Below are positions 1 to 6,526 of a DNA stretch of 6,526 nucleotides, in pieces; position 1 is the stretch's first letter, and each line of letters starts with the position of its first letter. A program made the translations under genes and the position numbers. The DNA is taken from contig CAVKOU010000064.1 in NCBI GenBank assembly GCA_963658085.1, positions 1 through 6,526 on the forward strand. The letters are read 5' to 3'. Source of the stretch: CAKRJP01 sp963658085. Lineage in GTDB: Bacteria; Bacillota; Clostridia; Lachnospirales; Lachnospiraceae. A model generated the notes under the pieces. The model was given only the letters and a program-made list of their open reading frames with translations. It did no database searches and had not been told where the DNA came from.

Positions 1-85
1 TTTTAGAAGGATGTAACGGAGAAAATTGTGTTTTCTAACGTTCTTGAGGACTCTTTTGGAGTTAATATTCGTAATGGATAATTTA
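1..85. other. Upstream non-coding stretch, no gene recognised
   Basis: No convincing coding region is seen on either strand. All three forward frames meet a stop within the first 38 bases; the one opening that runs to the stop at 36-38 could be the tail of an upstream gene, but 11 codons are too few to judge. A weak interrupted dyad lies at 15-42 (AACG and AGAAAA against TTTTCT and CGTT). It is AT-rich and lacks a following T-run, so I do not call it a terminator. Confidence 0.4.
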
Positions 86-114
86 TTGAGATTACACAAT
101 AAAACAGTTATACT
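86..114 (+). promoter_or_regulatory. Probable sigma-A promoter of the two-component operon
   Basis: A -35 box TTGAGA (86-91, five of six consensus bases) and a -10 box TATACT (109-114, five of six) are separated by exactly 17 bases. Transcription would start near base 121, giving a leader of about 80 bases before the regulator's ATG. No other promoter-like pair this good was noticed in the first 200 bases. The call rests on consensus match and position only. Confidence 0.62.
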
Positions 115-117
115 GTT
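103..117. repeat. 15-bp dyad over the -10 box (possible operator)
   Basis: AACAGT (103-108) and ACTGTT (112-117) are exact inverted repeats separated by TAT. The element covers the predicted -10 box, where a bound protein could block or adjust transcription. Its first ten bases, AACAGTTATA, recur exactly at 3521-3530 in front of the binding-protein gene. Operator function is inferred; the arms are short, so chance is possible. Confidence 0.35.
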
Positions 118-186
118 AATGGATATGTGCAAAATTTACAGAACAAAGGCTGTGATAAAGCACTGGAAGTAGGAAGTATAGATTGT

Positions 187-192
187 AAAGGA
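187..192 (+). promoter_or_regulatory. Ribosome binding site that fixes the regulator start
   Basis: AAAGGA lies 7 bases before the ATG at 200, which is normal spacing. A TTG at 194 in the same frame would be only 1 base away from this site, so the ATG is the better start. Confidence 0.7.
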
Positions 193-199
193 ATTGAGA

Positions 200-1717
200 A
201 TGAAGATTTTGTTGGTAGATGATGAAAGAGAAGAGCGAGAGGGAATCGAGTGGCTGATCCACAAGTATGAATTCCCTTTGGAGGTAGCTCAAGCAAATAA
301 CGGAAAGGCTGCATTGGAATATATAGAAAAGCATCCCGTTGATATTTTGTTTACAGACGTGAAGATGCCAATTATGAACGGACTTGAATTGGCAAAAAAA
401 GTATGTGCACAGTGGCCGGAAGTAAAGATTATTATATACAGTGCTTACGGTGAATTTGAATTTGCAAGGGCTGCTATGGAAGCAAATGCTATCAGGTATT
501 TGCTGAAGCCTATTGATTTGGAGCAATTTCAAACATTAATGGAGTCGGTGATATCTTCTATTAAAGAAGAGAAAAAAGTAAAAGAGGAAAAAGATTTTCA
601 TCGGATTGAAAGCGAGAAGAATCTTTTATTTAAGTTTTTTAGTACGGGAAGCGCCTCGGATTGGGAAATGAAAGATATATTAAAACTGCTGTTTACGGAA
701 GAGACTTCTCTGGGAAGATTGTTAAATGTTCAGTTTACTGACAATTTTTTTGATAAGTACGAAGAACAGTTTGGTGAATTGTTAAAAAAGAATTTTCCGG
801 AAAATGTAGTGTATATGAATATGTATCCCAATGAGGCTTATATTTTGATCAGGGATGAGTCGGCTGAAAGGGAGAAAAATTTAAAGGGTAACGGAGATAA
901 AATTCTGCAACAGTTAAAAAATCGAACCAACAGTAATGGAGTGATTCTCGTCAGTAATATTTTTTCAAGTGCCGAGGAGCTTTTAGACGAACTGTGTCGA
1001 ATTCATAGAATACAGAGAGATTTATTTGCTTATGACAATCAAACAATTCTTGTAAGGGATTATCTTGTTAATAAATCTTATTATGAATTTGATGCGGAAA
1101 AAATATGTAAGAAACTACGAGCTGCGATTGAAGATCATGAGGAAGAATTTATAAAAAAGTATAACGATCAGCTTGTAGAAGTTATTAAATCTATGGAACG
1201 TGTCAGCAAACTATATCTGCAAAATATGTTATATTCCATTATTAAAACCATGTACGACTCCTATCCGGGAATTGAATCTAAGGAACTATTGATTTCTGCG
1301 GAAGCATTATTTTCTACGGGAAATTCGAAAGAACTCCTAAGGATTTATAAGGAGGCCATGGATAAAATTTTTTTGTTGTTAGAGACGGAAGAAGTTGATG
1401 AAACAAGAGTGATTGCAAAGATCAAAAATGTAGTAGGAAAAGAATATTCCAAAGATATAAGCTTGAATGATATGGCAGACGCGGTAAATCTGACCCCTTC
1501 TTACGTAAGCTATATATTCAAAAAGGAGACAGGACAGTCTTTGATTAAATACATAACGGATGTTCGGATGTCAAAGGCAAAAAAACTATTAGAGGAAAGT
1601 GATCTTAAGATTTTACAAATCGCCAAACGATGTGGATATGAAAACCAGTCTTACTTTAATCGTCTGTTTAAGAATTATTACGGAATTACACCGAAACAGT
1701 TGAGAGAAAAAATATGA
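200..1717 (+). CDS. YesN-like response regulator with AraC-type DNA-binding domain
   Basis: This is a cytoplasmic transcription regulator of a two-component system, 505 residues from the ATG at 200. Residues 1-120 form a receiver domain: the acidic pair D7/D8, the phosphate-accepting D53 in FTDVKMP, S81 and K103 in LLKP are all present, so it should be phosphorylatable. A charged, probably coiled segment follows (about 113-140). A long middle region (about 140-400) has no motif I recognise, as is usual in YesN-type proteins. The last 100 residues form an AraC/XylS domain with two helix-turn-helix units, LNDMADAVNLTPSYVSYIF and ILQIAKRCGYENQSYFNRLF, ending in the typical GITPKQLRE. The in-frame TTG at 194 would add two residues but sits too close to AAAGGA. 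The stop overlaps the kinase start (ATGA), so the two are cotranscribed and probably translationally coupled. The likely target is the sugar importer downstream, inferred from position. Confidence 0.93.
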   Translation: MKILLVDDEREEREGIEWLIHKYEFPLEVAQANNGKAALEYIEKHPVDILFTDVKMPIMNGLELAKKVCAQWPEVKIIIYSAYGEFEFARAAMEANAIRYLLKPIDLEQFQTLMESVISSIKEEKKVKEEKDFHRIESEKNLLFKFFSTGSASDWEMKDILKLLFTEETSLGRLLNVQFTDNFFDKYEEQFGELLKKNFPENVVYMNMYPNEAYILIRDESAEREKNLKGNGDKILQQLKNRTNSNGVILVSNIFSSAEELLDELCRIHRIQRDLFAYDNQTILVRDYLVNKSYYEFDAEKICKKLRAAIEDHEEEFIKKYNDQLVEVIKSMERVSKLYLQNMLYSIIKTMYDSYPGIESKELLISAEALFSTGNSKELLRIYKEAMDKIFLLLETEEVDETRVIAKIKNVVGKEYSKDISLNDMADAVNLTPSYVSYIFKKETGQSLIKYITDVRMSKAKKLLEESDLKILQIAKRCGYENQSYFNRLFKNYYGITPKQLREKI

Positions 1718-3429
1718 GAAGAATTTGGAATTGGTATTATGGAAAAGCTTCCATACATAAGAAAATTATGATAAGTTGCCAGATTCTGGTTTTTGTTCCT
1801 ATCATGATCCTGGGAATCTATTCCTATCAGATATCCAGGAACAATCTTCTTTCTCAAACCCGACAGGCTATGGAAAGCAATGTAGAGTCTATGAGTTATA
1901 CCATGAATAATGATATTAGCAGAGAAAATGATAATATTAAATATTGGTCGTATAATTCCAGACTTCGAGAAAGATTGGCAAATGGATTGAAGGATACCAA
2001 TGATTTGGCACTGGAATTAAACGAAAATATTGAACCCACGTTCTGGTATTTTATTGCCAGCGATAATAATCTAAAGGGAATAGAAATTTATTCACCTTAT
2101 ATTCGTCAGGAAATCGGAAAATTTTTAAAGCCGTTGAATTCTCAAGAGGAAAAGGACTGGTTTAAAAAAAATTATCATAATTTTAAAACCCAGTGGAGAG
2201 TGGATAATGATCGCATCTATGCTACCCGTATGATTTTGGATGCAACTACCTCATCCACGGCCATAGGATATATTCAAATCGAGGTATTTGCGGAGCGTTT
2301 TGTAGAGAAGATTTTTCAAACCAGATATTTAAATAACGGTGTGTTGCTATTGGATCAAGATGGAAACGAAATATCCGGTCAAAGTATAGATGATCCGGAA
2401 TTGGATGAAGAAATTCGAGAAGCTTGTGACAAGAGTGAAGAGGAGCAAACGATTGAGACGAATGAATTTTTATTAACATCAAAAATCTTGGATAATCATT
2501 GGAGATTGTATTATTACATTGATAAAAACGAGATTTCTGAGCAAAATAAAGATATTTTAATTACCACATTGTTGGTAATGGCCATAGGTTTTGCAGTATC
2601 CGCTTTGCTAATGAGAATTATTGCTGAAATTCTAAGTAAGAGAATTTTACGTCTTAAATCCGGAGCGGAAGAAGTCAGTAAAGGAAATTTTGACATCCAG
2701 ATTGAACAGGGATATACGGATGAAATCGGAATTGTAGCAGAAAGCTTTGTAAAAATGTGTGTACGAATACGGCAGATGATGGATGAAATGTATTTGCTGG
2801 GTATGGAAAAACGAAAAGAAGAGCTTAAGGCCCTGCAGGCAATGATGAACCCTCATTTTCTATACAATTGTCTTTCCAGTATTAAATGGAAAGCTATTCG
2901 GTCGGGACAGGATGATATTGCTACAATTACGAGTTTGTTGGCTACATTTTACAGAACAGCCCTTAATGGGGGGAAACAAATTACAACGGTTCAGAATGAA
3001 CTGGATAATATCAAGGCCTATGTTCAAATACAGTTGATCTCCCATGAAAATAGTTTTGATGTGCAGTATGATTTGTCGGAAGAAGGAATGGAATGCAATA
3101 TGCCGAATTTTCTTTTGCAGCCTATTGTGGAAAATGCTATATGCCATGGAGCGGATGCCTGTGAAGAGGAAAAAGGAATGATTCAGATTCAATACAAATA
3201 TGGAGAGGAGGATTTAATATTTGCGGTCTATAATAACGGACCTAAGTTAAGTGAAGAAGAACTTCAAAGAATTCTAAATACACCTGGAAAGGGATATGGT
3301 CTTTATAATATTAGAGAACGAATTCGCATGTATTATGGAGAAGAATATGGGATTGAAAGCAGTATTACGGATGAAGGAAAGGTTTGTTTTGTGATTCGAA
3401 TCGGAAAAAAGTTACAGAATCAAGAGTAA
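1714..3429 (+). CDS. YesM-like membrane sensor histidine kinase
   Basis: This 571-residue inner-membrane kinase is the partner of the preceding regulator. A transmembrane helix lies at about 18-38, followed by an extracellular sensing region of about 240 residues (39-280), a second helix at about 281-303 and a HAMP-like linker (about 304-357). The catalytic part is of the His_kinase (LytS/YesM) class: the phosphorylated histidine is H381 in NPHFLYN. The ATPase domain shows the N-box ENAICHG (473-479) and a glycine motif GKGYGLYNIRERI (525 onward). Key residues look intact and the length is normal for YesM proteins. The extracellular region is of the kind that in this family often adopts a Cache fold, but I cannot assign a ligand. 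The start overlaps the regulator stop by 4 bases with only a weak GAGAG site (1702-1706), which suggests translational coupling. It is expected to sense a sugar or the loaded binding protein and phosphorylate D53 of the regulator; this is inference from context. Confidence 0.93.
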   Translation: MRRIWNWYYGKASIHKKIMISCQILVFVPIMILGIYSYQISRNNLLSQTRQAMESNVESMSYTMNNDISRENDNIKYWSYNSRLRERLANGLKDTNDLALELNENIEPTFWYFIASDNNLKGIEIYSPYIRQEIGKFLKPLNSQEEKDWFKKNYHNFKTQWRVDNDRIYATRMILDATTSSTAIGYIQIEVFAERFVEKIFQTRYLNNGVLLLDQDGNEISGQSIDDPELDEEIREACDKSEEEQTIETNEFLLTSKILDNHWRLYYYIDKNEISEQNKDILITTLLVMAIGFAVSALLMRIIAEILSKRILRLKSGAEEVSKGNFDIQIEQGYTDEIGIVAESFVKMCVRIRQMMDEMYLLGMEKRKEELKALQAMMNPHFLYNCLSSIKWKAIRSGQDDIATITSLLATFYRTALNGGKQITTVQNELDNIKAYVQIQLISHENSFDVQYDLSEEGMECNMPNFLLQPIVENAICHGADACEEEKGMIQIQYKYGEEDLIFAVYNNGPKLSEEELQRILNTPGKGYGLYNIRERIRMYYGEEYGIESSITDEGKVCFVIRIGKKLQNQE

Positions 3430-3485
3430 GATATGCGAAAAATTGCACATTGTAAAAATGTATTATAAATCAAAAAAAAGTTCAA

Positions 3486-3514
3486 TTTAAATCAGAATGT
3501 CCTCCTTTTATAAT
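3486..3514 (+). promoter_or_regulatory. Probable promoter of the transporter genes
   Basis: A perfect -10 box TATAAT (3509-3514) lies 17 bases after TTTAAA (3486-3491), which matches four of six -35 consensus bases. An A-run (3472-3479) just upstream resembles the A-rich tracts that often help Firmicute promoters. The start would be near 3521, giving a leader of about 26 bases with the strong ribosome site. A weak -35 suits a promoter that needs an activator such as the YesN-like regulator. A second, poorer candidate is TTGCAC (3443-3448) with TATAAA (3464-3469), spaced only 15 bases. Confidence 0.48.
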
Positions 3515-3540
3515 TTAGTTAACAGTTATAGAAGGAGGAC
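3499..3540. repeat. 17-bp inverted repeat enclosing the ribosome binding site
   Basis: Bases 3499-3515 can pair with 3524-3540 over 17 consecutive positions (15 Watson-Crick and two G-U pairs in RNA), leaving an 8-base loop at 3516-3523. The right arm contains the entire AAGGAGG (3532-3538) of the binding-protein gene and the left arm contains the perfect TATAAT. In a transcript entering from upstream the hairpin would hide the ribosome site. A transcript starting near 3521 would lack the left arm and leave the site free. The repeat is followed by no T-run, so it is not an intrinsic terminator. Confidence 0.6.
3532..3538 (+). promoter_or_regulatory. Strong ribosome binding site, potentially sequestered
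   Basis: AAGGAGG is a full consensus site, 8 bases before the ATG at 3547. It is much stronger than the kinase's site, as fits a binding protein made in excess. All seven bases are paired in the hairpin formed by 3499-3540. Confidence 0.85.
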
Positions 3541-3546
3541 AAATCT

Positions 3547-4818
3547 ATGAGAAAGAAAATTGTAAGCGTACTACTTTGCACCACAATGGTAGCGGGAATG
3601 GTAGTAGGATGTGGAAAGGGATCTGGTAGTTCATCGGATGCTTCTAGCACAGCTGATTCCGGAAAAACGAAGATTCGAATGACTTACTGGAACAGTGAGG
3701 ATACAGTGCAGACACTGTTAGATTATTTGGCAGAGGAAGTTCCGGATGTGGAAGTAGAATTCCAGTTTATTGACAACTCTAATTACGATACAGTTGTTGA
3801 TACACAGTTATCTGCAGGTGAGGGACCGGATATCATTTGTGAGTCACCTGCTTCATCGCTGAAACATGCAAAACTGGGTTACCTGGTAGAGCTTAATGAT
3901 CTTGGAGAAAAGTATTCCAGTGCAGGTACTAGTGTATATAGCTACGACGAGGACGTATACGCACTGCCGGGAATCAGCTGGTTCGAAGGAATTTATTTCA
4001 ACAAACAGATGTTTGAAGAGAATAATATTGAGCTTCCGACAACCTTTGATGAGTATATTGATGTTTGCAAGCAGTTTAAGGAGTTAGGAATTACACCACT
4101 GGCAGCAGGACTTAAGTCATGGGAGCCTATGCTTAAAAACTCTATGGCGTTTGTAACTGCTGAGTATCTTTCAACAGATGAAGGAAAAGATTTCGGAGAG
4201 AAATATAGAAACGGAGAGACAACTCTTGACGGAACCTGGAATGAGTATCTTGAGAAGTGGTCAGAGATGATCGATGAAGGAATCTACACAACAGATATGA
4301 CAGGTATCGATCACGATCAGGCGTTGGAAGAGTTTGCTACAGGAAAAGCAGCAATGTTCTGTTCCGGCCCTTGGGATCTGGATACCATTAAAGAGAAGAA
4401 TCCAGACCTTCAGATCGATATGATGCCATTTTATGGAACCAAGACCAGTGAAGGTTGGTTGATCGGTGGACCTGGATGTGGATTCGCAATTAATGCAGCT
4501 TCTGAAAATCAGGAAGCAGCTAAGAAAGTTCTTGAAGCGATTTCAACCGTAGAAGGACAGGAAGCTTTCTGGCAGGATAATCAGGGTGGATCTTCTTACT
4601 TAGAGGGAGCATCCTTCGAACTTCCGGAGGAGTATAGTAGCGCATCTTCAGCGTTGGATGCAGGTAACGTATATTGCCCATGGAATGAATGGGGAGATGC
4701 AGCAAGTGCTCACGAGAATTATGGTACAGAAATGCAGTCATACCTTCTTGGAGAGCAGGATCTTAGCACAACTCTTAAGAATGTAGATGCAACTGTAAAA
4801 GAACTTTTGGAAAAATAA
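3547..4818 (+). CDS. Sugar ABC transporter substrate-binding lipoprotein (family 1)
   Basis: This 423-residue extracellular lipoprotein should capture a carbohydrate and deliver it to the two permeases encoded downstream. It has a lipoprotein signal peptide: a basic start (MRKK), a hydrophobic core, and the lipobox VVGC with C22 as the lipid-bearing cysteine. A Gly/Ser-rich tether follows (about 23-40). The mature part shows family 1 binding-protein features: a first beta strand near IRMTYWNS, GPDIICE, YALPGISWFEGIYFNK (about 138-153), and FATGKAAMFCSGPWDL (263-278), where the tryptophan is of the kind that often stacks on sugar rings. Length is normal. It ends in tandem stops (TAA TAA). Codon use seems less AT-biased than in the two regulatory genes, judged by eye, in line with high expression. 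An oligosaccharide or other sugar is likely from the family and the MalF/MalG-type permeases; the exact substrate cannot be named. Confidence 0.92.
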   Translation: MRKKIVSVLLCTTMVAGMVVGCGKGSGSSSDASSTADSGKTKIRMTYWNSEDTVQTLLDYLAEEVPDVEVEFQFIDNSNYDTVVDTQLSAGEGPDIICESPASSLKHAKLGYLVELNDLGEKYSSAGTSVYSYDEDVYALPGISWFEGIYFNKQMFEENNIELPTTFDEYIDVCKQFKELGITPLAAGLKSWEPMLKNSMAFVTAEYLSTDEGKDFGEKYRNGETTLDGTWNEYLEKWSEMIDEGIYTTDMTGIDHDQALEEFATGKAAMFCSGPWDLDTIKEKNPDLQIDMMPFYGTKTSEGWLIGGPGCGFAINAASENQEAAKKVLEAISTVEGQEAFWQDNQGGSSYLEGASFELPEEYSSASSALDAGNVYCPWNEWGDAASAHENYGTEMQSYLLGEQDLSTTLKNVDATVKELLEK

Positions 4819-4839
4819 TAACATATTGATTTGATCATG

Positions 4840-4879
4840 AAGGTGCTTCTGCGTCCTACAGCGGCGCGGGGCACCTTTT
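4840..4879 (+). terminator. Intergenic hairpin, likely partial terminator or 3'-end stabiliser
   Basis: AAGGTGC (4840-4846) pairs exactly with GCACCTT (4871-4877). The stem extends inward through U-G, U-G and C-G pairs and, after a one-base bulge at 4850, five more pairs (4851-4855 with 4863-4867), closing on a 7-base loop. The T-run after the stem is short and broken (TTGTCAT), so full termination looks unlikely. A hairpin between the binding-protein gene and its permeases is a familiar way to keep the binding protein's mRNA more abundant, by partial termination or by protecting the 3' end after processing. No promoter-like pair was noticed between it and the permease gene. Confidence 0.6.
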
Positions 4880-4885
4880 GTCATA

Positions 4886-4892
4886 AAAGGAG
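4886..4892 (+). promoter_or_regulatory. Ribosome binding site of the first permease
   Basis: AAAGGAG sits 6 bases before the ATG at 4899 and 6 bases after the short T-run that follows the hairpin. It is outside the stem, so it should remain accessible in read-through transcripts. Confidence 0.75.
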
Positions 4893-4898
4893 AATCGC

Positions 4899-5798
4899 AT
4901 GTTTAAAAAGAAAAAATTACGTGCAGGAGAATTGGGAAGATATTTCTATTTGTTTATTTTGCCGGCCCTGCTGATTTATCTGATTTTCTGTATCACTCCG
5001 TTTTTGTATACCATTTATTACAGTTTTACGGATTATACAGACATGAATCCGATCCATTTACATTTTGTAGGATTAAAGAATTACCTTAAAGTATTGCAGA
5101 CACCATTGATGTTAACGGCTATTAAAAATTCCGTTATTTATGCCATCCTTTTGACGGGATTTCAGGTGTTGCTGGGTCTTCCGTTGGCAGTGGTTCTTAA
5201 TAAACAACTAAAGACAAGAAATATTTTAAGGGCAATCTTTTTCTTCCCGGCTGTATTCAGTTCTTTGATCATCGGTTATTTATGGAATTTTATTATGTCC
5301 TCTTCTGATTTTGGTCTAATCAATAATCTGATGCATCATTTGGGATTTTCGACTTTTAACTTTTTTACAAGTAAAGCCGCTCTTTATTCAGTAATTGTGA
5401 CACAGGTATGGCAGTGGACAGGATGGGCGATGGTTATTTTCCTGGCGAATTTACAGAGTATTTCCCAAGATCTTTATGAGGCGGCACAGATCGATGGAGC
5501 AAATGGAATCAAAAAATTCTTTTATGTCACTTTGCCGTTGATGTGTCCTTCGGTAAAGATTGTTGTGGTTACGGGATTGATTGGAGGTATGAAGGTATTT
5601 GATATTATTTACTCCATGACATCCGGAGGACCGGGAGATGCAACACAGACGGTTATGACGGTAATGATGAAGAAGGGTATTTCAGAAGGCTTTTACAGCA
5701 CAGGAGCCGCCTTTGGTGTATGTTTCTTTGTTATTGTGCTCTTGATCAGTACAGTGGTAACAAAATTAATGGGAAAATGGAGTGAGGCAATAGAATGA
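4899..5798 (+). CDS. Sugar ABC transporter permease, MalF/UgpA type
   Basis: This 299-residue inner-membrane protein is one of two different permease subunits forming the import channel. After a basic cytoplasmic start (MFKKKKLR) there are about six membrane segments, near residues 15-38, 75-98, 107-132, 160-182, 211-233 and 265-288. The binding-protein-dependent permease signature is present: EAAQIDGANGIKKFFYVTLP from E194, with G200 as the conserved glycine. This loop docks on the ATPase. The later SGGPGDAT is typical of the MalF/UgpA (CUT1) branch and helps separate it from the second permease. Length matches the family without the extra N-terminal part of E. coli MalF. Its stop overlaps the next start (ATGA), so the two permeases are coupled in equal amounts. 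Expression probably depends on transcription passing the hairpin after the binding-protein gene. Confidence 0.93.
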   Translation: MFKKKKLRAGELGRYFYLFILPALLIYLIFCITPFLYTIYYSFTDYTDMNPIHLHFVGLKNYLKVLQTPLMLTAIKNSVIYAILLTGFQVLLGLPLAVVLNKQLKTRNILRAIFFFPAVFSSLIIGYLWNFIMSSSDFGLINNLMHHLGFSTFNFFTSKAALYSVIVTQVWQWTGWAMVIFLANLQSISQDLYEAAQIDGANGIKKFFYVTLPLMCPSVKIVVVTGLIGGMKVFDIIYSMTSGGPGDATQTVMTVMMKKGISEGFYSTGAAFGVCFFVIVLLISTVVTKLMGKWSEAIE

Positions 5799-6526
5799 AA
5801 AAACAAAAAAGAGATCTGGTTATTACCGAGATATTTATGATATTAATAGCGCTTCTTTGGTTTGTGCCGATTTATTACCTGATTGTCACAACCCTTAAAA
5901 GCTCCCAGGAAGCTACCGAAAATCCGTTGGGACTTCCGCATACGGTTCGTATAGACAATTATATTAATGCTTGGGTTAATATGGAATTTCCAAGAGCCTT
6001 TGGCAATACTTTGTTTATCACCGTGACAGCGGTACTTTTGATCGTAATACTGGGATCTATGGCAGGATATGCATTGGCAAGAACAAAATCCAAAATGGGA
6101 ACAAGAATTTTCCTTTTGTTCTTAGCAGGACTTATTGTTCCGTTTCAAATGAATATTGTCAGCTTATATAAGATTGTAAAAGGATTCGGTTTGATGAATA
6201 CTTTATGGTCCGTGATTTTAGTTGATGTTGCGATCAATACGCCGCAGGCCATATTCTTATTCAAAGAATTTATCGAATCTACGATTCCAAAGGAGTTGGA
6301 GGAAGCAGCTGCAATCGATGGATGTTCCGTATTTCGCAGATTTTTCACCATTGTGCTTCCTCTTTTAAAACCGGTAATTTCTACAGTGGTAATTATTGTA
6401 ACTTTAAATGTATGGAATGAATTTATGACTCCTCTGCTATTTTTGCAAAGTAGAGAAAACGATGTTATTTTGCAGGAAGTAACAAGAAATATCGGACAGT
6501 TTTCAACTGACTGGACAGCATTATTT
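5795..6526 (+). CDS. Sugar ABC transporter permease, MalG/UgpE type (3' end cut off)
   Basis: This is the second permease half of the importer and pairs with the preceding subunit. The reading frame stays open to the window edge, giving 244 residues; the family is usually about 275-280 long, so roughly 30 C-terminal residues and the last membrane segment probably lie outside. Membrane segments are visible near 10-32, 72-93, 103-125, 138-160 and about 190-210. The ATPase-docking signature EEAAAIDGCSVFRRFFTIVL begins at E169, with G176 the conserved glycine. The start overlaps the previous stop by 4 bases, with GAGG (5784-5787) 7 bases upstream of the ATG. The early NPLGLP followed by an NY pair and the NT before the second segment are typical of the MalG/UgpE branch. 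There is no sign of a frameshift; the truncation comes from the window boundary. Confidence 0.92.
   Translation, partial: MKKQKRDLVITEIFMILIALLWFVPIYYLIVTTLKSSQEATENPLGLPHTVRIDNYINAWVNMEFPRAFGNTLFITVTAVLLIVILGSMAGYALARTKSKMGTRIFLLFLAGLIVPFQMNIVSLYKIVKGFGLMNTLWSVILVDVAINTPQAIFLFKEFIESTIPKELEEAAAIDGCSVFRRFFTIVLPLLKPVISTVVIIVTLNVWNEFMTPLLFLQSRENDVILQEVTRNIGQFSTDWTALF

Noticed and set aside
15..42. Interrupted dyad AACG/AGAAAA with TTTTCT/CGTT as a terminator of an upstream gene
   Set aside because: The stem is mostly A-T, has a mismatch inside, and is not followed by a T-run.
119..172. Possible 17-codon leader peptide (ATG at 119, inner ATG at 125, stop TAG at 170-172)
   Set aside because: There is no ribosome binding site before either ATG, and the first lies at or before the predicted transcription start. 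An open stretch this short is expected by chance.
194..199. TTG at 194 as start of the response regulator
   Set aside because: It leaves a single base between AAAGGA and the start codon. The ATG at 200 has a 7-base spacing and begins right at the receiver domain's first strand (MKILLVDDE).
2860..3192. Reverse-strand open frame of 110 codons inside the kinase gene
   Set aside because: It lies wholly opposite the conserved kinase catalytic region and shows no recognisable domain, so it is a shadow of the real gene. The same applies to the other reverse-strand frames inside the five genes.
3896..4087. Forward 63-codon frame inside the binding-protein gene
   Set aside because: It is a different frame within a clear family 1 binding-protein gene, with no ribosome site or recognisable domain.
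1..6526. CRISPR arrays, tRNA or rRNA genes, insertion sequences, toxin-antitoxin or phage genes
   Set aside because: No spaced direct repeats, cloverleaf-like stretches, transposase motifs or small paired genes were seen on reading both strands. The window is almost entirely filled by the five transport and regulatory genes.

Overview
The window looks like a chromosomal segment of a low-GC Firmicute, most likely a gut-type Clostridium relative (Lachnospiraceae-like). This is inferred from the AT-rich codon use, strong AGGAGG-type ribosome sites, the lipoprotein style of the binding protein, and a YesN/YesM regulatory pair beside a carbohydrate ABC transporter. The genus cannot be fixed from the sequence alone. 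All five genes lie on the + strand.

Layout: bases 1-199 are non-coding and hold a good sigma-A-type promoter (TTGAGA, 17 bp, TATACT) with a small dyad over its -10 box. Next come an AraC-type response regulator (200-1717) and its YesM-type sensor histidine kinase (1714-3429), overlapping by 4 bases. A 117-base gap holds a probable promoter for the transporter and a striking 17-bp inverted repeat whose right arm contains the whole Shine-Dalgarno sequence of the next gene. A sugar-binding lipoprotein follows (3547-4818). An 80-base gap then carries a strong hairpin, followed by two permease subunits (4899-5798, and 5795 to the window end, where the second is cut off).

Together the genes make a standard sense-and-import unit. 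The membrane kinase senses an extracellular cue, probably a sugar or the loaded binding protein. It phosphorylates the regulator, which would control transcription of the adjacent CUT1-type importer. No ATPase gene is visible; such importers often use a shared MsmK/UgpC-type ATPase encoded elsewhere, but the window ends before the next gene can be seen. The substrate cannot be told from the sequence.

I see no new protein system here. The points worth a second look are regulatory: the repeat that can hide the binding protein's ribosome site, a 10-base sequence shared by the two promoter regions, and the hairpin separating the binding-protein gene from the permeases.
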